A DNA stretch of 64,000 nt. It comes from Herbiconiux sp. (GTDB lineage Bacteria; Actinomycetota; Actinomycetes; Actinomycetales; Microbacteriaceae). The DNA is taken from NCBI RefSeq assembly GCF_023264855.1, contig NZ_JAHFUW010000004.1, forward strand, positions 62,001-126,000, read 5' to 3'. The translations under genes were made by a program, and so were the position numbers. Of this stretch, positions 54,270 through 61,198 are shown in pieces. Below the pieces are notes generated by a model that was not told the origin of the DNA, searched no databases, and was given only the letters and a program-made list of their open reading frames with translations. Numbering within the stretch: position 1 is the stretch's first letter; the number at the start of each line of letters is the position of its first letter.

Positions 54270-55178
54270 TCAGGTGACGCGGTCGACGACCTTGCGCTCC
54301 GCGGTGCGGGCGAGGCCGAAGCAGATGACGGAGAGGGCGGTGGCGATGAGCGCCGAGGCCCACTGCCGCTGGTAGATGAGGCGGTCGCCCGAGGACTGGA
54401 GCAGGTCTCCGAGCCCGACGCCCGACAGCAGGTACTCGGCCAACAGCACGCCGAGGATGGCGATCGGCGCGCTCAGCCGCAGCGCCAGCATGATGCTCGG
54501 GACGGCCGCCGGCAGGTGCAGCCGCCACACCCGGGAACGCAGGCCAGAGCCCAGCACCGCGAAGAGATCGCGGCTGGACTGCGGCACCGACGACATGCCC
54601 GAGATGGTGAGCGAGAACGCCGGGAAGAACACCAGGATCACCACGATCACCACGACGGTGCCCGATCCGTAGCCGAACAACCGGGCGAGGATCGGGATCA
54701 TCGCCGTCACCGGCACCACCCGCAGGATGAGGGCGCTGGGGGTGAGCAGCCCCGAGACGAGCGGCGACATCCACACCAGCACACCCATCACGACGCCCAC
54801 GAGCATGCCGAGGATCAAGCCGCCGATGGCGAACAGCGCCGTCCACACCACGGGCCAGACGTAGACGTCCGGATGCAGCACGATGTCGCCCGCGACGTCG
54901 AGGGGGGAGGGGGCGACGGCCCGGCTGTAGCCGTTGACCAGCAGCCAGGTGGGCCAGGCGATCAGCAGCAGGATGATCGGCCAGTAGCGCAGGAGGACGG
55001 CTGTCAGGAATCGGCCGACCAGCACGAAGGGGGTGGAGCGCGTGACTGCCGGAGTTGAGGGGGTGATGGATGCCGCGTCCCGCAGCGGCGAGGCGGCCGC
55101 CTGGTCGGCGGCATCCGTGCCGTGCGCCTGGATGGGTGCGTCGGCTGCGGCTGCGGCTCCGGTGTCGATGCGGGTCAT
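54270..55178 (-). CDS. ABC transporter permease (SsuC/TauC type), first
   Basis: 302 aa. About 50 Ala-rich cytoplasmic residues are followed by six transmembrane segments of the BPD_transp_1 domain. The EAA-like loop reads GSGLRSRVWRLHLPAAVPSIMLALRLS in pieces. An AGGAGG 6 nt before the ATG (55176-55178) marks the start, and the gene overlaps the next permease by 4 nt. It forms a heterodimeric channel with that protein. Confidence 0.9.
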   Translation of the reverse strand: MTRIDTGAAAAADAPIQAHGTDAADQAAASPLRDAASITPSTPAVTRSTPFVLVGRFLTAVLLRYWPIILLLIAWPTWLLVNGYSRAVAPSPLDVAGDIVLHPDVYVWPVVWTALFAIGGLILGMLVGVVMGVLVWMSPLVSGLLTPSALILRVVPVTAMIPILARLFGYGSGTVVVIVVILVFFPAFSLTISGMSSVPQSSRDLFAVLGSGLRSRVWRLHLPAAVPSIMLALRLSAPIAILGVLLAEYLLSGVGLGDLLQSSGDRLIYQRQWASALIATALSVICFGLARTAERKVVDRVT

Positions 55179-55969
55179 GCGAACCTCCTGGCGATCGCGC
55201 GCTGGGCGACGACGGCGGCCCCGTAGAGCACGAGTGAGCACAGCACCGACAGCACAGCGGCTGCCCACAGAAGGTCGATGCGATAGTTCTGCATCGCGCT
55301 GATGAACAGCACGCCGAGACCGCGCCTGGCGCCGAACCACTCGCCGATCGTGGCACCGAGGATCATCGCGGGCGCGGCCAGCGCCAGCCCGTCGAAGAGC
55401 TTCGGCAGAGCGGCCGGCACGTCCACGAGTCGCAGGCGTGTGCCGCGCCGGGCGCCGAGCACCGCGAGCAGGTCGTGGTAGGGCCGCGCCGCCGTGGCGA
55501 GGCCGGAGCTCATCGAGATGTAGATGATGAAGGTGGTGGAAAGGGCCACCACCAGCACGGGCGTGCCCTCTCGGCCGAGGATGAGGATGAGGAACGGCGC
55601 CAGCGCCACGGCCGGCACGGCGTCGATCACGGCGGCGAAGCGGTCGAGCCCCGGTGCCAGCACGGGAACGAGCGAGGCGAGCAGGGCGAATCCGACACCC
55701 GCTGCGATGCCGATCAGGCCGCCGACGGCCGCCTCCGTCACCGTCGTGCTGAGCGCATTGCCGAGCAGGGTGTGGTTGGCCGGGTCGGCCAGGAATGCGA
55801 ACACGCTGGTGAGCGGGGGCCAGGTCGTGCCGAGCAGTCCGAACTGCCCGATCAGTTCGGCGATCAGCAGCAGCACCGCGACCCCGACGAGACCGTACAG
55901 CGCCGTTCGCAGGCCCGGCCGCATCCCCGCCCGCGCCGCGGACTGCGTGCCCGGCCGTACCGCCGTCAT
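55175..55969 (-). CDS. ABC transporter permease (SsuC/TauC type), second
   Basis: 264 aa, six transmembrane segments. The coupling loop is GARRGTRLRLVDVPAALPKLFDGLALAAP in pieces, typical of sulfonate/nitrate permeases. GAAGGACGC lies just before the ATG at 55967-55969. It overlaps the ATPase gene upstream by 4 nt and the other permease downstream by 4 nt. Two different permeases are less common than the homodimer of SsuC and resemble the ThiX/pyrimidine-precursor type systems. Confidence 0.9.
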   Translation of the reverse strand: MTAVRPGTQSAARAGMRPGLRTALYGLVGVAVLLLIAELIGQFGLLGTTWPPLTSVFAFLADPANHTLLGNALSTTVTEAAVGGLIGIAAGVGFALLASLVPVLAPGLDRFAAVIDAVPAVALAPFLILILGREGTPVLVVALSTTFIIYISMSSGLATAARPYHDLLAVLGARRGTRLRLVDVPAALPKLFDGLALAAPAMILGATIGEWFGARRGLGVLFISAMQNYRIDLLWAAAVLSVLCSLVLYGAAVVAQRAIARRFA

Positions 55970-56769
55970 GCGTCCTTCGTCGCGTCGAGCAGGCCGGTGA
56001 GCCGGTCGACGATGTCGTGGAACTCGGGTGTTCTGGTCAGTTCGCTGTGCTCGCGCAGCGGCAGGTCGATGTCCTCGATGTGCCGCACCCGGCCGGGTCG
56101 CCCCGTCATCACCACCACCCGGTCGGCCAGCAGCACCGCCTCGTCCACGTCGTGCGTGACCAGCAGCGTGGTGATGCGCAGCTCGGCCCAGATACGCCCG
56201 AGCTCCCGGTTCATCCGGCGCCGCGTGACCGCGTCGAGCGCGCCGAACGGCTCGTCCAGCAGCAGCACCTCCGGCTCCAGCACGAGCGCGCGGGCGATCG
56301 AGGCCCGCTGGCGCATGCCGCCGGAGAGCTGCTTGGGCCGGGCGTCCTCGAATCCCACAAGCCCCACGAGCTCGATCAGGTCCTGGATGTGAGCACCGTC
56401 GATCTTGCGGCCGGCGACGCTGTAGGGCAGCGCGATGTTCTGGCGCACCGTCAGCCACGGCAGGAGGGAGTGCTCCTGGAAGGCCACCCCGAGCCGGTGC
56501 GCGCGGGACAGCGCCTGCGGCGACGCTCCACCCACCGACACGGAGCCCGAGGTGGGCTCCTCCAGTCCGGCCACGATGCGCAGGACCGTGGACTTGCCGC
56601 AGCCCGAGGGCCCGAGCAGGGCCACGAACTCGCCGTTCGCGATGTCGAGGGAGATGCCGTCGAGGGCCGCGAGAGCCGCTCCGCGCTTGAGCGGATAGGT
56701 CTTCGCCACGTCGAGGAGGGCGATGTCGCGCGAGGGCACCGATGTGGCTTGCTGAAGTACCGGACTCAC
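55966..56769 (-). CDS. ABC transporter ATPase (SsuB/TauB type)
   Basis: 267 aa. Walker A GPSGCGKST, Q-loop AFQEHSLLPW, signature LSGGMRQRASIARAL, Walker B VLLLDEPFGALD and H-loop VTHDVDEA. The order and the Phe-Gln-Glu-His Q-loop fit the nitrate/sulfonate/taurine subfamily. The GTG at 56767-56769 is preceded by AGCAGGAGCTC; an in-frame GTG 21 nt upstream lacks this. It heads the five-gene minus-strand operon, which diverges from the TetR gene. Confidence 0.92.
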   Translation of the reverse strand: MSPVLQQATSVPSRDIALLDVAKTYPLKRGAALAALDGISLDIANGEFVALLGPSGCGKSTVLRIVAGLEEPTSGSVSVGGASPQALSRAHRLGVAFQEHSLLPWLTVRQNIALPYSVAGRKIDGAHIQDLIELVGLVGFEDARPKQLSGGMRQRASIARALVLEPEVLLLDEPFGALDAVTRRRMNRELGRIWAELRITTLLVTHDVDEAVLLADRVVVMTGRPGRVRHIEDIDLPLREHSELTRTPEFHDIVDRLTGLLDATKDA

Positions 56770-56825
56770 GAGCTCCTGCTTTCCCCGCACCGCCCCGGCG
56801 GTCGCGACTGCATTGCGTCAGTGGA

Positions 56826-56844
56826 TGAACTGGTTGTTTCACAA
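56826..56844 (-). promoter_or_regulatory. 19-bp element, copy 1, upstream of the ABC/monooxygenase operon
   Basis: TTGTGAAACAACCAGTTCA on the minus strand, overlapping TATTGT (56841-56846), a candidate -10. It matches the plus-strand element at 57578-57596 at 15 of 19 positions. Probable operator for the divergent TetR protein or another shared regulator. Confidence 0.55.
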
Positions 56845-56915
56845 TAGGAGTGATTTGTTACCGCGGCATTACGGTCGCTTTTCTGTCTGGCACCACCTTG
56901 CCGAGGGGCGTGCGC

Positions 56916-56921
56916 TAACCT
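56916..56921 (+). promoter_or_regulatory. Leaderless -10 element of the TetR gene
   Basis: TAACCT followed by 6 nt and the ATG at 56928. Confidence 0.6.
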
Positions 56922-56927
56922 TTCCGC

Positions 56928-57509
56928 ATGGTCACGCCGCACTCCCGGGAACGCCGGCGTCTGCTGGCACTGGTCGGCGACCACATCGTCGACCACGGCG
57001 TGAACAACGTCAGCCTGAGTTCGCTGGCGCGCACCGTCGGTTCGAACAACCGGATGCTGCTCTACTACTTCGGGTCGAAGGAGGAGCTGCTCGACGAGGC
57101 CTCGCTGGCGGCGCTGGAGCGCTTTCCCGGCATCCACCACCTGATGGGCGAGCTCGACGACGACGGGCCCGCCGATGTGCTGCTCGAGCGCGCGTGGACG
57201 CGGATCGCCGACAAACGCAACCGCCCGTTCCTGCAGCTCTTCTTCGAACTGTTCACCCTGCACATGCGCCATTCCGAGCGCAACGACGAATACTTCCGGC
57301 GGATCGCGAATCAGTGGCCGGAAGGCGTGGCGCGGCTGCTCGTGCGTGAGGGCTTCGACCCGCAGACTGCCGAGGAGTGCTCGGTGGCCGTCGTCGCCCT
57401 CTGGCGCGGACTGCAGATCTCGCTGCTCGCCGGGGCCGATCCCGATGAACTCCGGGTGGCCCATCAGCGCGCCCTGGCCTCGATCCTGGCGCCCGTCAGC
57501 ACCCGCTGA
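56928..57509 (+). CDS. TetR/AcrR-family regulator
   Basis: 193 aa. N-terminal helix-turn-helix: NNVSLSSLARTVGSNNRMLLYYFGSKEEL in pieces, with the YYFGSKEEL end typical of TetR proteins. The C-terminal ligand domain (about 65-190) is helical and does not identify the ligand. TetR proteins are usually repressors released by a small molecule. It is divergent from the ABC operon and upstream of two monooxygenase genes, so it is the likely regulator of both. The start is given by the leaderless -10. Confidence 0.9.
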   Translation: MVTPHSRERRRLLALVGDHIVDHGVNNVSLSSLARTVGSNNRMLLYYFGSKEELLDEASLAALERFPGIHHLMGELDDDGPADVLLERAWTRIADKRNRPFLQLFFELFTLHMRHSERNDEYFRRIANQWPEGVARLLVREGFDPQTAEECSVAVVALWRGLQISLLAGADPDELRVAHQRALASILAPVSTR

Positions 57510-57577
57510 GCGGGGGAGTCCGGCTGCGTCACGATCGTAATGCGGGCGTGATGCGGCCGAAACATCCGTCGGTTAGT

Positions 57578-57596
57578 TTGTGAATCGTTCAGTTCA
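57578..57596 (+). promoter_or_regulatory. 19-bp element, copy 2, upstream of the monooxygenase pair
   Basis: TTGTGAATCGTTCAGTTCA, preceded by TAGTTT (57574-57579), a candidate -10. It is similar to 56826-56844 and oriented toward its own downstream gene in the same way. Confidence 0.55.
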
Positions 57597-57644
57597 ATTT
57601 GAGCTTCATGACCGAGTTCCACCGACGCGAATCGAGGCGAACGG

Positions 57645-59003
57645 ATGCCGGCTCCCTGGACGATCGGGATGTTCCAGACCGCGGGCCTGATGGGGGCCTG
57701 GCAGCTGGCGGAGAACACCTCGACGGACTTCCTCGACCTGCAGCACTGGGTCGACATGGCGCGATCGCTGGATGCCGCGGGTGTGGACTTCCTGTTCTTC
57801 GCCGACGATTACGGCTACCCCCTCGTCGACGGGCGGCTGCCCGATCAGGCCCTGCGGGGCGGCATCTCGTTCCCGCGCGCCGATCCGATGGTCATCCTGC
57901 CCGCGCTGGCCGCGGTGACCGAGCGGCTCGGCCTCGTGGTGACCCTGTCGACGACCGTCGAACGGCCACCGGTGGTCGCCCGCAAGCTCGCGACGCTCGA
58001 CCACCTGACGAAAGGCCGGATCGGCTGGAACATCGTCACCGGCGCCGGCCAGAACGCGTCGGCCCGGCTGTTCGGCGAGCCCCTGATCCCGCACGACGAG
58101 CGCTACGCGGTCGCCGACGACCACGTGGCCCTCACGCTGAAGCTGTGGGAGGACTGCTGGGACGAAGGCGGCCTCGTCGTCGACCGCGCGAACAACCTCC
58201 TCGCCGACCCCGAGCGCGTGCGGGAGATCGCTCACGACGGCCCGCACTTCCGGGCCGAGGGCATCCTCACCACTCCTCCCGGGCCGCAGCGCACGCCGGC
58301 CCTGTTCCAGGCCGGAGCCTCGGCGCCCGGGCGGGAGCTCGCGGCCAAGTACGCGGAGGGTGTGTTCATCGCGGCGGAGGTCCCGGCCATGCGCGCGCAG
58401 ATCGCCGACATCCGCCGCCGAGCCGAGGCGAACGGGCGTGACCCCTTCTCGATCAGATGCCTCATCGCCGGCACATTCGTCGTGGCCGAGACCGAGAACG
58501 AGGCCTGGGCGCTGCGCCGGCGCGCCGAGAGCGTGCGCACTCTGGCGGATGCGGCAGTGCAATATGCCTTCTTCACCGGTCTCGACCTGTCGCAGATGGA
58601 CCCTGACAAGCCTCTCGACCCGCGCGCAGCGCTCACCGAGACGGGGCGCACGAATGTGGAGCGCTTCCTGGGGCCGGATGCTCCGACCGTGCGTGAGATC
58701 CTCGAGGAGTTCCAGAGCAACAGCGTGATGGGGTCGCCGCTGATCGGCGACCCGATGCAGATCGTCGACCAGGCCGAAGCCGTGATGGCCACCACCGGCG
58801 CGGACGGGTTCCTCGTGCAGCCCGACGCCTTCGGTACCTTCGACGGCTTCGTGAACCTGATCCTGCCCGAGATGCGGCGGCGCGGGCTGGTGCAGGAGGC
58901 CGTGGCCGGGTCGACCCTGCGCGAACGGCTCACGGGGCATCCGCACCTCGCCGCCGACCACCCCGGCGCGGCCCGCCGCTCGGCGAGCGCCGTGCCCGCC
59001 TGA
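57645..59003 (+). CDS. NtaA/SnaA/DszA-family flavin-dependent monooxygenase (copy 2)
   Basis: 452 aa. VDFLFFADDYGYP, KLATLDHLTKGRIGWNIVTGAGQNA in pieces, LIPHDERYAVADDH and PPGPQRTPALFQAGASAPGREL in pieces place it in the NtaA group, closely related to copy 3 and less so to copy 1. It needs a partner flavin reductase. The ATG at 57645 lies after GAGGCGAACGG; initiation is about 50 nt after the 19-bp element. The next monooxygenase gene starts 48 bp after its stop, so the two are probably one transcript. Confidence 0.9.
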   Translation: MPAPWTIGMFQTAGLMGAWQLAENTSTDFLDLQHWVDMARSLDAAGVDFLFFADDYGYPLVDGRLPDQALRGGISFPRADPMVILPALAAVTERLGLVVTLSTTVERPPVVARKLATLDHLTKGRIGWNIVTGAGQNASARLFGEPLIPHDERYAVADDHVALTLKLWEDCWDEGGLVVDRANNLLADPERVREIAHDGPHFRAEGILTTPPGPQRTPALFQAGASAPGRELAAKYAEGVFIAAEVPAMRAQIADIRRRAEANGRDPFSIRCLIAGTFVVAETENEAWALRRRAESVRTLADAAVQYAFFTGLDLSQMDPDKPLDPRAALTETGRTNVERFLGPDAPTVREILEEFQSNSVMGSPLIGDPMQIVDQAEAVMATTGADGFLVQPDAFGTFDGFVNLILPEMRRRGLVQEAVAGSTLRERLTGHPHLAADHPGAARRSASAVPA

Positions 59004-59051
59004 CCCGACCGCGCATCCGACGAACCGACACACGAGACAGGAGAAGGCCCC

Positions 59052-60416
59052 ATGACCAAGAAACTGGCGATCGGGATGTTCCAGGGCGGCGGAGTGCGCC
59101 AGACGTGGAAGGTGGCCGGGCGGGAGGACGAGCCGAACTTCACCGACCTCGACTACTGGCTCGATCTCGCCCGCACGTGCGAGGCCGCGGGCGTCGACTT
59201 CCTGTTCTTCGCCGACTCCTACGGCTACCCCACGCTGAACGAGTCGGTGATCCCCACCGCTGTCGAACGCAACGTGCAGTTCTCCACCGTCGATCCGCAC
59301 ACCCTCATCTCGGCGCTCGCCGCGGTCACGACGAAGCTCGGGCTGGTGACCACGACGTCCACGATGGTGGAGTCGCCGCCCGCGCTCACCCGGCAATACC
59401 GTTCGCTCGACCATTTCTCGAAGGGCCGGATGGGCTGGAACGTCGTGACCGGTTCGGCGCAGGCCGCCTCGGCGCTGCTGTTCGGCGAGCCGCTGATGCC
59501 GCACGACGACCGCTACGCGAAGGCGGCGGAGCACGTCGACCTGTCGCTGAAGTTCTGGGAGGGCTGCTGGGAGCCGGATGCCCTGGTGCGCGACGGGGCG
59601 GCGGGAATCTGGGCCGACACCTCGAAGGTGCACGAGATCGAGCACGAGGGCACCTACTTCCGCTCGAAGGGCGTGCTGGTGACGCCGCCGAGCCCGCAGG
59701 TGACGCCGGTGCTGTTCCAGGCGGGCGCCTCGGCGCCGGGCCGCGAACTGGCGGCGCGCTACGCGGAGGCGGTGTTCCTGGCTGCCGAGGCCAAGGCGCT
59801 CGCCGCGCAGATCGCCGACATCCGACGCCTGTCCGTGCAGTTCGGGCGCGGGGAGGACGCGGTGAAGTGCCTGATCGCCGGCACCTTCCGCGTGGCCGAC
59901 AGCATGGAGGATGCGCAGGCGCAGCATCAGGCGGTGATCGACCGGATCACCGACGAGCACGCCGCCACCCTCTACGCCTACTTCACCGGTATCGACCTGC
60001 TCGCGCTCGACCCCGACAAGCCCATTCCGATGAGCGCCGCCGGCGGCGACAACGGGCGCACCAACATCGAGCGCTTCCTGGGGCCGGATGCGCCGACGGT
60101 GCGCGAGGTGCTCGAGGAGTTCCGGGCGAACGGCGTGATGGGCAAGCCCTTCCTGGGCACGCCCGAGCAGATCGTCGACCAGGCGGAGGCGATGATCGCC
60201 GACACGGGCGCCGACGGCTTCCTCGTGCAGCCCGAGTTCGACGGCGGCCACGACCAGTTCTTCGCCCGGGTGATGCCCGAGATGCGCCGCCGCGGCCTGC
60301 TGAAGGACGAGCTGACCGGATCGACGCTGCGCGAGCACCTGTTCGGCGAGGGAAAGGTGCTGCTTCCCGACACGCACCCCGGGGCGGCGTACCGGGTCGA
60401 GTCGGCGCTGGTCTGA
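59052..60416 (+). CDS. NtaA/SnaA/DszA-family flavin-dependent monooxygenase (copy 3)
   Basis: 454 aa, parallel to copy 2 along its length: VDFLFFADSYGYP, SLDHFSKGRMGWNVVTGSAQ, LMPHDDRYAKAAEHV, PSPQVTPVLFQAGASAPGREL in pieces, and NIERFLGPDAPTVREVLEEF shared almost exactly with copy 2. Recent tandem duplication followed by divergence is likely. ACAGGAGAAGGCCCC precedes the ATG. A 16-bp tandem repeat spans its stop codon. Confidence 0.9.
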   Translation: MTKKLAIGMFQGGGVRQTWKVAGREDEPNFTDLDYWLDLARTCEAAGVDFLFFADSYGYPTLNESVIPTAVERNVQFSTVDPHTLISALAAVTTKLGLVTTTSTMVESPPALTRQYRSLDHFSKGRMGWNVVTGSAQAASALLFGEPLMPHDDRYAKAAEHVDLSLKFWEGCWEPDALVRDGAAGIWADTSKVHEIEHEGTYFRSKGVLVTPPSPQVTPVLFQAGASAPGRELAARYAEAVFLAAEAKALAAQIADIRRLSVQFGRGEDAVKCLIAGTFRVADSMEDAQAQHQAVIDRITDEHAATLYAYFTGIDLLALDPDKPIPMSAAGGDNGRTNIERFLGPDAPTVREVLEEFRANGVMGKPFLGTPEQIVDQAEAMIADTGADGFLVQPEFDGGHDQFFARVMPEMRRRGLLKDELTGSTLREHLFGEGKVLLPDTHPGAAYRVESALV

Positions 60417-60444
60417 TTCACTGCCGGCCTGATTCGCTGCCGGC
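60413..60444 (+). repeat. 16-bp tandem duplication across a stop codon
   Basis: CTGATTCACTGCCGGC (60413-60428) and CTGATTCGCTGCCGGC (60429-60444). The first copy contains the TGA of the monooxygenase gene. Confidence 0.8.
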
Positions 60445-60472
60445 CTGAGCGGGAAGGCCCCCGCAGGCCGGC
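60439..60472. terminator. Terminator between convergent genes
   Basis: GCCGGCCTG (60439-60447) pairs with CAGGCCGGC (60464-60472), a perfect 9-bp stem, between the third monooxygenase and the minus-strand gene ending at 60484. Confidence 0.65.
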
Positions 60473-60483
60473 TGCGGGCCGGG

Positions 60484-60726
60484 TCAGGAGCCGGGGGTTA
60501 CCACCGCGGCATCCGCATCGGGGTCGTACTCGATGACGGTCTCGTCGTCGAGCTCGACGACGGGCTTGCCCTCGAGCCAGGTGAGCGTCCAGCTCCACTC
60601 GCCGGCGGCGGCCACGCCCTGCTCGGCGAGTTCGCCCTCGACCTCGTAGATCGCGTCGATCACGGGCTGGGGGAGTCGCGAGGGCGGCTCGTCACCCACG
60701 AGCCAGCGGGTTCCCAATTGGATCAT
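60484..60726 (-). CDS. Small conserved hypothetical protein
   Basis: 80 aa, acidic, soluble. It begins MIQLGTRWLVGDEPPSRLP and holds WSWTLTWLEGKPVVELDDE, probably a small alpha/beta fold. Such genes accompany valS or GNAT genes in Microbacteriaceae as far as I recall, with no known function. The ATG at 60724-60726 is 2 bp from the stop of the GNAT gene, so it is the third gene of the valS-GNAT-hypothetical unit. An upstream in-frame start would overlap the GNAT gene and lacks support. Confidence 0.65.
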   Translation of the reverse strand: MIQLGTRWLVGDEPPSRLPQPVIDAIYEVEGELAEQGVAAAGEWSWTLTWLEGKPVVELDDETVIEYDPDADAAVVTPGS

Positions 60727-60728
60727 CG

Positions 60729-61184
60729 TCAGAGCGCCTTGTCGTAGGTGACCCACTTGGTCTTCTCGGCCACCTGGTCGTAGAGCGCGCGGGCCGTCTC
60801 GTTGTCTTTCGCGGTGATCCAGCGCAGCACACTGGCCTTGCGGGTGCGGCCGACGGCGGCCACGCCCTCGATCAGCGCCGTGGCGATGCCCTGCTTGCGC
60901 TTCTCGGGCAGCACGAACAGGTCGTCGAGGTAGATCCCCCGGGTGCCGTCCAGCGGCCGGGCGAACTCACGGAAGTGCGCGAGCCCCACGATCTGCTGCT
61001 CGTCACCCTCGCCCTCCAGCGCCACGAGGCACTCGAGCTCGTTCGCGTCGTCGATGATCCAGCTCCAGACGAGCACGGCCTTCTCGTCGTGCAGCGGCTT
61101 CTCGTAGAACTCGCCGTACCCGGTGTACACCGCGTGCCACGGGAAGAACTCCCCGTGCTCGATCGGCCTGACCTGAATCGGCAT
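60729..61184 (-). CDS. GNAT-family N-acetyltransferase
   Basis: 151 aa. GNAT core: IVGLAHFREFARP, then the acetyl-CoA motif YLDDLFVLPEKRKQGIATALIEGV in pieces (the RKQGIAT loop corresponds to the Q/RxxGxG/A signature), then LRWITAKDNETARALYDQV. It transfers an acetyl group to an amine; the substrate is unknown. The ATG at 61182-61184 is preceded by AGGAGGCGACG. An ATG at 61202 overlapping the valS stop is possible but lacks a ribosome binding site. It is co-transcribed with valS. Confidence 0.88.
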   Translation of the reverse strand: MPIQVRPIEHGEFFPWHAVYTGYGEFYEKPLHDEKAVLVWSWIIDDANELECLVALEGEGDEQQIVGLAHFREFARPLDGTRGIYLDDLFVLPEKRKQGIATALIEGVAAVGRTRKASVLRWITAKDNETARALYDQVAEKTKWVTYDKAL

Positions 61185-61198
61185 CGTCGCCTCCTGGC

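Noticed and set aside
56826-56875. A classical TetR palindrome (TTTCAC-N8-GTGATT) next to the TetR gene
   Set aside because: Arms match at only 5 of 6 positions over a short length; the shared 19-bp element is a better-supported candidate.
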